42,080 nucleotides of DNA from Echinostoma caproni (Eukaryota > Platyhelminthes > Trematoda > Plagiorchiida > Echinostomatidae), in the NCBI GenBank assembly GCA_900618425.1, contig UZAN01042270.1:7797-49876 (forward strand), written 5' to 3'. The first letter of the stretch is position 1. Each line of letters begins with the position of its first letter. The translations under genes and the position numbers were made by a program. The notes beneath the pieces are model-generated. The model made no database searches, was not told where the DNA came from, and saw only the letters and a list, made by a program, of their open reading frames with translations. Positions 23,101-34,889 of this stretch are shown one piece after another.

Positions 23101-26100
23101 TATATCGCTGAGTGCCATCCGAAATGTCTCTACTCCAGTACTTCTCACCGCAATGCGAATCAGTTTAAAAACCACCTCTTTGATATAGTTGCAACACAAT
23201 CAGTATGAAACCACAGATTACGACCAAAACAATATAGAGATTTCTTCCAGGCGAAACCTTTCTCTTATCTGGTCCTCGATGATAACTGTGAACACCTAAC
23301 TTTGGAATTCGTTACTATACGTTCCAAAAAGTCAGAACTCGTAACATATAATGATAAAATTATTCGCGATGTGTTGAGTTAAACTTGATTTCTTGTTTTG
23401 TTAGTGTTTTGTGCCCAATATGCCAATCGGTAACTCAAATCCTGGTTGGATTTTCATTTCCGTGAGAAACGGTTCCAAATAACTCAGCTATTTCCTTTGT
23501 TTTAAGGGTTCCTTAAGCACAGGAATGGCTTAATCGGCTTACGAACCGTCGGCTTACATATCCTATTTAGCGACCACTCTTCCCTACCTGCATATTTTGA
23601 GAGAATATGATCATTCACAACACACACATACAAATCTCCAGTGTAAATCTGACAGTTGGAGGTTTGTATTTGTGAATCACGCGAAACAGCTTTATCCTAT
23701 TTCCGTTTTTATTAGTACGTTCTCTAAATGGGCTCTGACTATATTCGTCAACAAACAAATTAACTGGCATAGCTGTTATTATGTAAAGCTGCATTAAACA
23801 GCTTCAAATATTGTGCGTAGCGTTTCCGAGCTTGTAAGAACGCTAGAGGACAAATATTCTATACTTGTCTTTGTTCATTTTAGTCCATACAAACCATGAC
23901 ATGAGTCGATGCAGATTGCATTGATATGTTTTTATTTTCGTCAATAATTATGCTCCCCACTTTGTCTGGCCCTTAATTTATCGCAGACCAAAAAATTGTT
24001 GATTTTTAGTAGAAATAATCAGAACCGAATAAAAGGATGATTTTATGGAATTTTGGTTACTTCATTTCTTGAGTTTTCATATATGTGGTGATGGTCGAAT
24101 TCTCAAGATCAAGCGATATCACGATGCGCAGCTCTCGGATTAAAACACTTTCCTGCAAATTGGTTTCTGTTTCGATCTATTCAATAGACAGAATTAAAGG
24201 AATTTGATCAAATGTGAAATTTAATCCACTTTATTCAAACAGATTTTGATGACAGCCTTGTTTTAATTATTCCAGGTCAATTATATTGTATATATACATG
24301 AATTTAGTAATCAAATAATCAACATGGGGCGTAATTGAAATCTCGAAATTATTATTTTCATTCATCTCTGCTCAATAACGATCATTCCGAACCCATAATT
24401 AAACGTAATCAACTCGTTTGGTCACTCTAGTTGAAAAAAATATCTCCTGTCAACCAAACAAAAGAATCTCGTTTTGTGCTGCTCATGATGAAGTAATTAT
24501 GGGTGCCATGATGAAATCACCAAACGGCTGTTTTCAATTGGATAAGCGAGACATTATACCACTCAGGCTACCTAATCAACTGATATATCAACGCTCCAAT
24601 GTTGGCCACAGATTACACGATACAGTCCATTGCACCAGGCTGACAATGCATAATTGCATTTCTTTACCACGAATAGTTTTAATCTGTTGAACGTGTCTTC
24701 ATGATCGCTACCAGTTCACAATACTTTCAAAAGATTCCTGTGGACAGCCAGCCACATTTTACTTTACTTCAACAGTTTACATTTATTAGTTCCCAGACTG
24801 TTGGTACTTTTATTGTTTTTGTTTAGAGTATTTTCCCGCTCAGTTTAGTCACTGAACCGTGTCACTAGGATTAGTTTATCTTGCTCAATGGAGCGTTTTA
24901 TTTCATTTTCACCCCCTTAACAAAGCACTTCGACACTTTAAGTTTGCATACCGAATTCGACCTACCTACTTCCTCATCCGTGCTAATTAGTCTCTGAAGA
25001 TCTCCAATATTTTGTTCAAATCTTACTTGAATATTTTGCGGTGTCGTTTGTCTTGGACTCTGCTGAACTGGTTCTCATCGGCCGCTATCCTTTCCAATGT
25101 GTGTCATTTATTTTGGAAAAATGTGGATTCGAATAAATATTATTCAAATAATAATCTAATCAGAGCATAGCAACTTAAGGGAGTATCATTTAGCCACTCT
25201 GCAAGCTTGCCTCAGTTCAATTTAGCTCTTTACGTCAAATTTATGTTACGTAATGTGGTAGTATACATTTGATCCTTTACGTTCATGGTTTATCTCTTAG
25301 CATTAGTTTAAACCAGTGGAGACCGTCCATCAATTCATATCTTTGAAATAAATAGTTTTGTGCCAATTTTCTGAAGATAGTCAGGCGCGAAAATAACGAA
25401 ACCAATTACAACTTGCATTAATTGTAATACTCAATATAAATTGCATAATCCATAACGTGATGCAGTGTAAGTGTCAAGCATGTTTTGCATCGATAAACTT
25501 AAATATTGTTGCTCAATATCTTGGCTGCACTAACAGGTAATGATACCTTTACCAGGACGTTTTTCGTCGAAAGTGAGCAAATTTAGTATGATTCATCATG
25601 TTCATTGTTTATCAGCTCTCAATTTGTCACCGATTCTAAGATTATTTCTTTATACCAAAGTTATGTATGTATGTGTTATGTAGGTGCGGCACTGATATAC
25701 GCAACTAAACACGACAACGAATCACGATTAGGGTTACGTCTGTGCCTATTGTAGCAAGCATTCAGATTCGTTTATTTTTAGTGATCTGAGAATACATAGA
25801 CAGTTGTCACTACACTCATTAAAGTTGTAGACAAACATATATAATCCATAATCGGCCGTAATATAATTGATTGGATTCACGCCATAAATGCGAGATTCCT
25901 TGTTAAATAGAGTTACCCGATATCATGAATTAGATAAGTTTTATCAGTTTCTGATTATGCGAAATGTCGTTCCTTCAGCAATGACTAAAAACCAGAAGGT
26001 CAACCAAGACACGATGGCTTACGTGAAGAGAATAAATTGGTCTCCTCATATGTGTGCAATGTACATGTGATTGACATTCCAGATTCCGTTTGATGCTCCC

Positions 26101-27480
26101 TAAAACTGGTTACCGATGCATGATAACTGTGTTGGATTGTGAGAAAAGGATAGATTGGTGGCTTCCATGCGCTTGATTAGCACAGCATTCTATTTGCTTG
26201 TAATTCCTTGGAATAATCTGAATTTATTTATACTCATGGTCTCTGTCTTCATGGAACATCCGGTTGTTATTTGATTGCTCGTTGTTTTCCTAGTGCAATG
26301 TATTATTTTGACTTGAACTTTTGTAAAAATAAGACTCCATTATAAATTGGTTTTATGTGACCGATCGGGGTCATTCATTTGTCATGTGTAAATTCCATTG
26401 ATTCATCTGTTTTAGGTGGAGTTTGTGCTCACAGTCAAACATAATTAAAGGGTGGTTCAACGGGTGGGTTGCTTGCCGACAAATATTGTTAATATTTTAT
26501 TCTCACTTGCAACAATTCATGGCGACTATCATATATACTTTCGCAGGTTAACAAAGATAATCGTTTACCATGGTATTTTGTACTGTATTCTAGTTGATTT
26601 TGTTTTAGTGGATCATTGATGGATCTCAATACTTATTTGGAATTCCCAGTGACCCATGATGAAAAAAATATTGCACAAATCAACTCGAAATCAATTGAGA
26701 AACATTTTCCTTTTATTGCATTTTATAATCATACAAACAATCATTGAATTAGCTGTAACTAACTGACGACCGCTAAACATCATTTGAAATATTCGGGAGA
26801 TGATGATAGGTTTGAAATATAAACTGTGGGGCATTGAGTGAACGACAATACATGTTTTAAATGAGCACAGTTACAATTTCGAGCGTGGGTTATGAAAGTA
26901 ATTACCTCTATAACTCATACAACATGATCAAAGTGATTGATGATTTACTTGCAGTCTGAGGACACCTTTGGATGTACCGCAAACGACTTTTTCTCAGAGC
27001 ATAGATGTCAAAGATTTTCTTTTCAATCGATGACTGTAAAACTGTTTAATAAGTTATGGACAATCAGGTTTACTTTCATTCCAGATCTTTCCGGTTTACG
27101 TATTCGAAATTGTGCAACTAATCTTGTCCACGTGCTAGTACTTTCCATTGGAACTAAGTAATTTCCGTGCCGACAATGATTTTGTTTGTCAATAGCAATT
27201 TTTGATGCGAAACAAAAGTGTAAAGATTAATCTTCGTTTCGAATGCTGGTTAAGGTTGCTCCCCTACCGATAATGTACAACTCAGTGATTCTGCCTTCAC
27301 GATTTCATAAATTATTTGACATATCCGTGCATTAGAAAACCAACTTGTGTATCCAAATGAACACAATGTTTTATTAAGTGACAAATGAGCTTTAGCATGT
27401 GGTTTGGCTCATTTCAGACCAGAAACATCCCCGTTGATTGATCAAAACAGGAAAATGACCGCAGTATATCAGGGACTTAC
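20176..27480 (-). other. Proposed 7.3-kb intron of the GPCR gene
   Basis: This lies between the GTAAGT donor (27475-27480, read on the minus strand) and the TCTCAG acceptor (ending at 20176). Small ORFs inside it (20927-21154 and 21357-21683 minus; 22264-22461, 24418-24690 and 26937-27161 plus) show no receptor-like or other known domain. I found no retroelement fragment in it, unlike the DNA on either side. An additional small internal exon cannot be excluded. The boundaries are predicted from splice consensus and matching reading phase (phase 1 on both sides), not from transcript data. Confidence 0.55.
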
Positions 27481-27718
27481 TATAGTTTTTATTTGAGCAA
27501 ACCCGTCCTTGTCGACGTGGAATTCGGTGCCAGAAAAATGTTAACAGCACAATAGCGGTATTCAGTATCAGACAATAGAGCGTGAGGCACATGAGTAGTG
27601 TGGCTTGGGGTGGTGTGGTGGTCGTCGTGCTGGTCGTAGTGGTGGCTTGCAGAATGCGTTGCAATTCTGTTGGTTGTGTGTCATTTCGAATATGAATCGG
27701 CGGCGATTCGGTCACCAT
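27481..27718 (-). CDS. Rhodopsin-type GPCR, exon 1 (N-terminus and TM1)
   Basis: The ATG at 27718-27716 has an optimal Kozak context (A at -3, G at +4) and an in-frame TGA three codons upstream, so this is a well-defined start. The 79 complete codons encode a short extracellular N-terminus with an NDT glycosylation sequon (N12). A Thr/Ser/Pro stalk follows (about 26-37). One hydrophobic segment, about residues 40-63, has Asn53 placed like N1.50 (LILNTAIVLL), and then a basic stretch (RIPRRQGR). The exon ends with one base of codon 80 at a perfect donor GTAAGT. This supplies exactly the TM1 missing from exon 2, on the same strand and in compatible phase: 238 + 1142 bases = 460 codons. The link between the exons is inference; the alternative is an unrelated single-pass protein. 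Confidence 0.68.
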
Positions 27719-29848
27719 CTTCCGTCATAGGAAATATAGCGTCTGAATGGATAGAGAAACGAAAAGTGCTGAAAATACTGCATGAAAAACCGAACGATTA
27801 CCGAATAACTACAAAATCGCGTACACCTCTTGCAGTCTGTTACCACAAATATCACATTCTGTTCACATACCGGGTGACTATGCTGACAATGCACTGTATT
27901 TCAAAAGACAAATTTAATCAAAGCTGTTATTAGTCAATCTTTCAAAATTCGGGATGCAATTTTGTTTTTGGAACGAGTAGTTTATATCATGATTATACTC
28001 CCCTGGTACGTATTCCTTGTACAAATTTAATGCGCAAATCCCTGGCTGTTACTTTACATTGATATTATGTGGTTAAAATAATTGTTTCAAATTTATTACT
28101 GAAACAAATGACGCACGCCATCCTTGTTGGAAAACCTTACCCAAATCATTTTGGTTAAAGCACAGCTGCATTTGAGCGATTAATTAACAGGATGCGCAGC
28201 TTGTCTGAAAAACAAGCTTTGCATTTGGCAGATCTAACATGTTTTTCAAAGCGTATAATTATAAAGGGGACTAACAGTGGAGATTTATTTTTGCGTTAGC
28301 ATACAGTTCATAGTCTAACGTCAGTCAGTGTTGATAGTGGACATATTTGTTTCCGAAAAAGTGCTTTGATTGATGAATAAAACTCCACGAACTCTTCTAG
28401 TTTGGCCTATTCTCCTTTGTACTTGTTTTGTTGATGACTGAGAGCCAATATTTCAAATTTCCATCAATAATAATCGTTATTTTTGTTGTTTAATCTATTA
28501 AACCACGAGTTTGATAATTATTATTTCTCAGAAATCCACAATCGTGCATTCATTTGGTTCTCTGTTTAGGAAATCGATAAAACGTGAATGTCAAAAACAA
28601 TATTTTGCAAAATGCTAGTGATTAGATTATTTCTAATCGTTCAACGAAAGGAAACCAAAATGGAGCTTTTTCAATTATGGTTCTACTAGAACTTACTGAT
28701 TTGGCAATTTATCAACCACCGCGGTGTGATTCGAAGATGTTTATATTGATACGTTACAACTGGGGTTTCAATTAGAAGCAATAGGCCAAAAAGCGATTGG
28801 CCCAAGGTTTTGACCAATCACAGCTGATATCATTTTTCCAATGTGGTGTGATCTTCAGTGTGAGGAGGGAGGAGAGGTGTGTGATCAATAATAAACTGAC
28901 AGAAATGAAGCGATAAAGAGTCCCTGAGCAAGCAATTCATTTGTTTCCACTCGAAATAACATGGTGCTAGCGAATAGTGCACGGGTGGGAACAATTACTT
29001 ATTTGATGAAAATTTCCTAGATGTATTCTTTGAATAATAACAATTCACTTGATTAAATTTACTTTTAATTACGTTTCAAATAGAGCTAACCCACTGACGT
29101 GTTTGATAACCATGCTTTTCTTTCTGTTACTGAAGATATACGAGGCATACTAAGCACAGACATGCATTACTTCCCAACGCCATCACGCTTTCTTTTCTAT
29201 TCTCAAATCACCTAATCCAAATCTGTAGCAGGGAGTATTTAAACTCATCAGGCGATACGTTATAATCCGCTAACTCCTTCAGAAGAAATAAGCCGCACCT
29301 TAAAGGCATGATGAGAACAATGTTACCTTAACAAACCAAATCCTATTGGACTACTTGTAAGGCGTACCCACAACATGTCCAGACATCCGCGACAACGCAG
29401 GTTTTAAAGAAACGAAAGGAAGAAAGAAAGAAAAGAAAAATTTGTGACACATGAGCAGGTCATTGATACGTTTGCAATCATAAGAGAAAATGTAGCAAAA
29501 TAGACTTTCTAACATTTATAAATCTTCAACACAAGAACACAAATCATTCTGTGTCAATAAATCAGAAATGCAATCCTAACTTCAAAAGAATCGTTCACGA
29601 AATCAAAAACACCGGTACAAAAAGGATTGTAATAGATAAGCCATTAAGAATTAACACTAAGCTTTACTAAGCAATTATATCAGCTAATCAACTTGGAGTC
29701 AGTAGACAACTTGAAATGTCCTAAAAAATGGGTCAAATCACAATTTTATGTGCATCCTGCTTCCAAGAAAGTTTCGAACTTCCTGTCGAATCACCTATTA
29801 TGTATTTTCCTTACATAAGACAATTAACTAGTGGATTAGTAGGTGCTA

Positions 29849-30089
29849 ATGGAGCGGTTCTCAGAAAAAATCAAGTGTCTTCATCTATTTGATATCAACG
29901 ATTTTCGTGTAAGTCTGATCACGCCCTATGTGTATGACAAACTTCGGGTGCAAAATCTTTCACCCAGTGGGAATTTTCATTTTTCAACAGACAGCTCTGT
30001 GGTTGCAGTTCCCAGCACAGAACATACTAGTCTGCACACGCTACTGGTGATTAGACACAAGGTAGCTGACACGGAGAATGCCTGTAAGG
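29849..30089 (+). CDS. Candidate exon, unidentified
   Basis: An ATG-started frame of 80 codons runs to a possible donor (TGTAAG then GTACGC at 30090); the open frame itself continues to 30115. An in-frame TAG lies 9 bases before the ATG. Composition is protein-like (for example LFDINDFRVSLITPYVYDKL) but I recognise no domain. A second donor-like GTAAGT sits inside at about 29908. It may be a first exon or chance. Confidence 0.18.
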
Positions 30090-32886
30090 TACGCGATCAA
30101 CTTGGCGTTAATTAAATTTGTATAAGTTGAGTTGTGTTTCAGTCGCATCTCAAATATCTTCAGTGGGGTTTTTGTGAGAGACATTTGCCCAGAACGTCCC
30201 ACCAAGTGGAAGACGACGGCATCCATTTTAATTCCTGTTTTCTTTCGACGTAGTTTTGAATTCCTCAGTAGTTTAACTCATAGTTTAAGAAATAACGGTT
30301 AGGCCACCTCAGTGATGTTGGTTGATCTCTTGGCTTTGGAAATTATGCCGCGGATTTTGTGCTAATCACATGAGGTTAGGAAAGTTTTAAAAGATTTTGG
30401 GCTGATGGCCTTAAATAGAGCTGGATGTATTTATTGTACGCAGATCATTGTATACAGCTGTGAACTCAGATATTGATTTTAAAGTAAAACCCCAGTCATG
30501 ATCTGTGGAGGATTATTCCAGGAATAACGACTAAAATTTCCGTAACCTTCACAATCACTCTCCTTGATTAGACTCCCATAACGGTGAAGTAACGGTTGCC
30601 AACGAATTGTTCACAATTATGTCATTTGTGTAGGTGTTTGCTTGCATTAGACCCATCATTCTTCAAACATTTTGGCATGCAAAGACAGGCATCTGATTAG
30701 TGTATCACCGCAATATTCCAATCTACTCAGGTTCCTGGATGCAAGTTTCAGTAAACTACCTGTAAGACTCAATATTTACCAACAAATGGTTCTGTCGATT
30801 GCACGTTTGCCAGTTTAAACATTTTGAAAAGTTTCATTGCACAGTATGATGTTAGAATGAAACAAATACACTGAAATGGAAGAACATGCATTGTACAAAA
30901 GCGTTGCGACTCCTCGGAACGTAAGGGGCACGAAAAATGGAAAACCCGAGATAAATAAATGAAACTATTGATTTTTTTTCCGTTACCGGTAACAGTTTTT
31001 TACAATATGTCTTTCCTCTGATAAAGAACTAATGTTTGCACTACAGCTCGAGGTCTTGTTTTGGAAAAATAATCATCGATTTTTGGAGAAACTATTGAAA
31101 TTAACGAGTGGGTGACAGATTTGAATTACCTATAGATACATGATTTAGTGGCATTTTGATTAGTGGATTTTGCTATTAAGGTTTCGCAGCTTACATGTGC
31201 ACAATGGTTTTTCCACAATAATTGCAAACTGTTAGTTGAGGGATATTATATTCTTCACGAAGAAGAAATATCTAACCGGACTCAGAAGAGCTGATTGTCC
31301 TTTGTTGACATACGCATGTTTATGTGACTCAGTAATAATAAACTTCAATTTTACTCGGTTTTGCCGAAAATTTTGAACAGTACGATCTGTGTTCACCCGT
31401 TAGTAAAATCACAGGAACGTTTGACCAGTTGATCGATTTCTCTATTGATGTGAATTCGAAATTGCATTGACCTGCCACAGATAGACACTGCGGAGTAAAC
31501 ACCAGTTTTGGATGCTCTTTTTAAAGCCAAAGACAGGATTTCAATTAGGAATTGTGCATTCCGAAGATCGCCCGAGGAGGTAAAGAAATACCATTATTGA
31601 AAATGTCCCATAGACACACCTGTTAAAACAGTAGTCTGATAGATAAAACGAACTTTGCTATGAACAAATTCTTTCATTTTATGATATTATTTTAGGTTCG
31701 ATGCTGATTAGTTCCCATAGAATAAGGCTTGAAGTCTTGAATGAACCTAATCTTCGTAATAAGAGCAATTCATTTAGACATCTACTAATCGTATAAGGCA
31801 AGTTAAAAATACCAACTTTTCAGAAAGGCCGGTCTTTATTGGAAACCAATCTAATCCATTAGGCAATATATTCATCCATGCAGAAACTTATTAGGTAAAA
31901 TTATTTAGCTTATGCTGGTTGTGTCTGGGCTGAGAGCAGCTATTGAAAACATTTCAAAGAACGACTTAAGATATTAAAGAGGCCAGATTAAATCAAACCA
32001 TATGGCATCTCAATTGCAAGAAGCGAATCAGACGTGCTGTAGTAATATGTATTTGATCAATACATGCCTGAATAAAATAAATCTGGGGGGCTAAGTTGAT
32101 CTTGTTTTGGGTAATATTTTTGAGTTCTTATTCAGGATAGAAACTCTAAGCTTATAAATTACCATAAACTATTCCACGAGCATCAACAACTAGCATCTCG
32201 ATTTTCTTGCCAATTATCTGCTCATTTCATTCTTTGATTAGCTTGAAGTTGGAAACAAGGGTATAATTGCTTGCCATAAAACGCGAAAACCATTTTGCAG
32301 TTGGATGACAATTAACAGGAACAAAATATTATTTGAATAAAATACTTCTGTATTAGGTGACGAAACAGAATGTATAATTCCATGTCAAGAGCAGTCATTC
32401 ATGAAAGAAAATATAGGAGATTGGCATGTCGACAGTTTCCCGCTTCATCTGCACTTGATTAGTCTGTGAGATATGAAATATGCCAATTGTTTTTGCCTGT
32501 TGATAGGCAACCCAAAAACGAGACAATAGTAGTGACCATAATTTCCTAGTTTTCCCTTATCAATAGGACTGAACATTGTTCACTGAAATTTTTTCGTCGA
32601 TTTCGTTTTCAGTTGATGGGACTTCAAGTTCTTCTTCATTCGGGTTCCAGATTTCATTTGAAAGACAAAATATCAGTAACCGTTTCGTAAGACTAGGGAT
32701 GCGGTTCGTCATAAGCCGTTTGTGTCATGAATTCTGTAATCATCTATTATAAGGACTTGAAAGCCTACTATACTTGCATTGTAATAGCAGTGGACGTGAT
32801 TGTCCTGAATTCCAACAACTAATCTGAGTGAGCGATTTCTGTGATCGGTTGGCAGTTACCGGCTTGAAGTACTGGAAGAGACTTAC

Positions 32887-33109
32887 TAGTATAGTTGAGA
32901 GAGTACTGCGAACTGGTTACTGTATCTTGCAGTATAACGAAACACGAATCAGATGCCCACCGCCGTAAGTGTGGGCTTTTTTCCATTATTATTCGATTCT
33001 TAGTGGCATCAGTTGGGTACACAGGACGATATTTTTCTGACGTTTTATCCCGTGGTGAGCGATTTGATGAAAACCGCGGTGTTTTTATATCACCTTCAGT
33101 TAGAAACAT
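32887..33109 (-). CDS. Candidate exon, unidentified Ser/Thr-rich protein
   Basis: The minus-strand frame from the ATG at 33109-33107 runs 74 codons to a perfect GTAAGT donor (32881-32886). The product is hydrophilic, rich in Ser, Thr, Lys and Arg (for example FSSNRSPRDKTSEKYRP and SPHLRRWASDS), like a disordered cytoplasmic region. The ATG context is weak. A possible acceptor (CTAACTGAAG) lies just inside, so it could also be an internal exon with phase 1 at both ends. Other ORFs overlap it on both strands, which lowers confidence. Confidence 0.2.
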
Positions 33110-33339
33110 TCAAATGCATAGATTTTAAAGGCAAATGGTCAAATGTTTTTAGCCTGATGTCGCGAACTTTACAGATAAAGTGCAGAAAAATATTAACGTT
33201 ACTTTTTGGGAATTTATCCGATACATTTTTCGGTCGTATATCCAAATAATCTATGAACCGTAATTGGTGAGGGTTAAAGCGTCCAAGTGTTGTGTTCAAA
33301 CGAAAAATAAATTTGTATTGTATGCTCAAGTCTTTTATG

Positions 33340-34110
33340 CAGTTTTCCCAAGCAATGGTTATTTTTGTCCGATAACATCTGGATATCTGTGTACCGAAGA
33401 TTCATGTGGACCGGACAGTTCATGCACTTCAGGAGTTTTGCTCCAATACAATACAAGCTAGGTCTCATGCGTAACCTGTTAATTGCACCTCGCAGGTTGT
33501 TTACTCCGGATAATGTAGAGGCTGGGCAAATTCGTTTTCCGTAAACTCTAAAGCTCAATGGGGACCCAGCGAGGTTTATACAAAGGTACAAAGCCGAACC
33601 CAAGACCTCAGGAATGGCAGCACCCAAATGGGACGTTCTCATTCAAATGCCGTTAAAACGTGACAATGTAGGCTGGTGGTATCGTTAGGTTGCATACATA
33701 TTTTTGCAAATCCGATCGTTCACTTTATCACAACCCAGATTCTGAAACTGTTGGTGAAATCACTACTCCGCATTTCTGTCGAGTCTCGCAAAATCAATGC
33801 ATTTCAAAGTGTGTGCGGAGCAACCTACGTGGGCAGAACAATGAGGCAGCTGTGCATCCGAGTTGTGGAGCATATATAATCATGGATCGAACGCGTACGG
33901 ATCAGATTGAGGGCTACACAAACAATTAGGCCACCAAGCCAGTCGCACAGAACATGTGCACCATCAATTGCTCGCTATCTGCTGCATACTGGCCACCCAC
34001 TCGACCGCGGAACGTCTTTTCGGGTTGTTTACTCAATCTTTAATGGAGGAATGGTGGATTTGTAGAGGCCATAGCGATCAAGCGTCGGAAGCCCCTGCTT
34101 TAACAGCAAA
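33340..34110 (+). mobile_element. Penelope-like element, 3' half with GIY-YIG endonuclease
   Basis: The frame at 33359-33544 reads ISVYRRFMWTGQFMHFRSF and then PIQYKLGLMRNLL, the 'VYRKxTWTGQYxHFxSFxPxxYKxxLxxxL' region that follows the RT palm in PLEs. The frame ending at 33879 carries the GIY-YIG signature CGATYVGRTMRQLCIRVVEH. A shifted frame (33961-34065) continues SIARYLLHTGHPLDRG and SFRVVYS, the helix with 'HxxxTGH', and the frame 34065-34103 ends EAIAIKRRKPLL ('EALAIxRxKPxL'). Three frameshifts and stops separate these blocks. The RT palm with its catalytic Asp pair is not visible upstream, so only the 3' half remains. The Tyr and Arg of the endonuclease core are still readable. Confidence 0.87.
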
Positions 34111-34889
34111 AGGACGCTTATAGTGATCTGGTGACCGCGTAAGCGGAAGAGTGAATAGATACCATGTTAGATTATCAACAGATGTTATATATTGACTGTA
34201 TGATATTCTGTAGTAAGCACCAGCCGAGATGTGGTGAAATGATTCCGGAATTGAATCTTGGTTGCCTGAAGTGTTGTGTGCTTCGTTCAAGTTAATTTCG
34301 GGAATTAATTGCTTTATTGATATATATGTTTATTGCAGGAAAGAAACACAGGAAAGTGTGCCGTGTGTAGACCTCCACCAATTAGAAGCGATCCATAATT
34401 CGGATCGATTATCCTTGTGTGACACATAAGTACCTTATACCATTTACAACCACCCTGTTGTTGGTTAAGAACCCATGGTGATATAACTAACAATCAACCG
34501 CTGTTTCGCATTTACTCGATGGGTCATTTATTTACATTTTCTGTATTCTACAACTTCCTCTTCTATAAACCACTGGCTGTTTGCCTTTATCCGTGCATGT
34601 CCTCTTTATTTTTGGAACAAACTTCAATACAACTACCAGGTAAAACCATTTCCAAAATTTCCAAAGGTCGTGCTTGCACCCACTGAAATGTAACCAAAAC
34701 TAAAACATTTAACGAGATTTTCTTCCAGTGATCTTTGAAGAGGATTAATAATGAGGAAATATTCTGACGAGCAAAACCGTTTTCAGTGTATTAATTACAC
34801 CATTGTAAGAATAAATATATATGGCTAATAACAAAATAGTACCCGGCAGAATGTAAAGGAACTAAGAGCGTTACAAGGGGTCTTGTGTT
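34111..34889. other. Spacer between two PLE copies; nothing recognised
   Basis: This is where a PLE 3' UTR and the 5' part of the next copy could lie, but I see no shared repeat between the two copies and no hammerhead-type core. The minus-strand ORF at 34078-34290 has no motif. Confidence 0.35.

Larger units (their letters stand above)
27719..33339. other. Upstream region of the GPCR and intergenic DNA; few candidate exons
   Basis: AT-rich DNA with no element fragment I can name. It should contain the GPCR promoter (minus strand, beyond 27718), but no convincing TATA or initiator can be fixed. A GAAAG-rich simple stretch lies at about 29415-29440. Two candidate exons are listed separately (29849-30089 plus; 32887-33109 minus). 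Confidence 0.4.

Noticed and set aside
33274..33642. A 122-codon minus-strand ORF
   Set aside because: It is antisense to the PLE region (VYRR...WTGQ block) and has no motif; a shadow of the plus-strand coding sequence.
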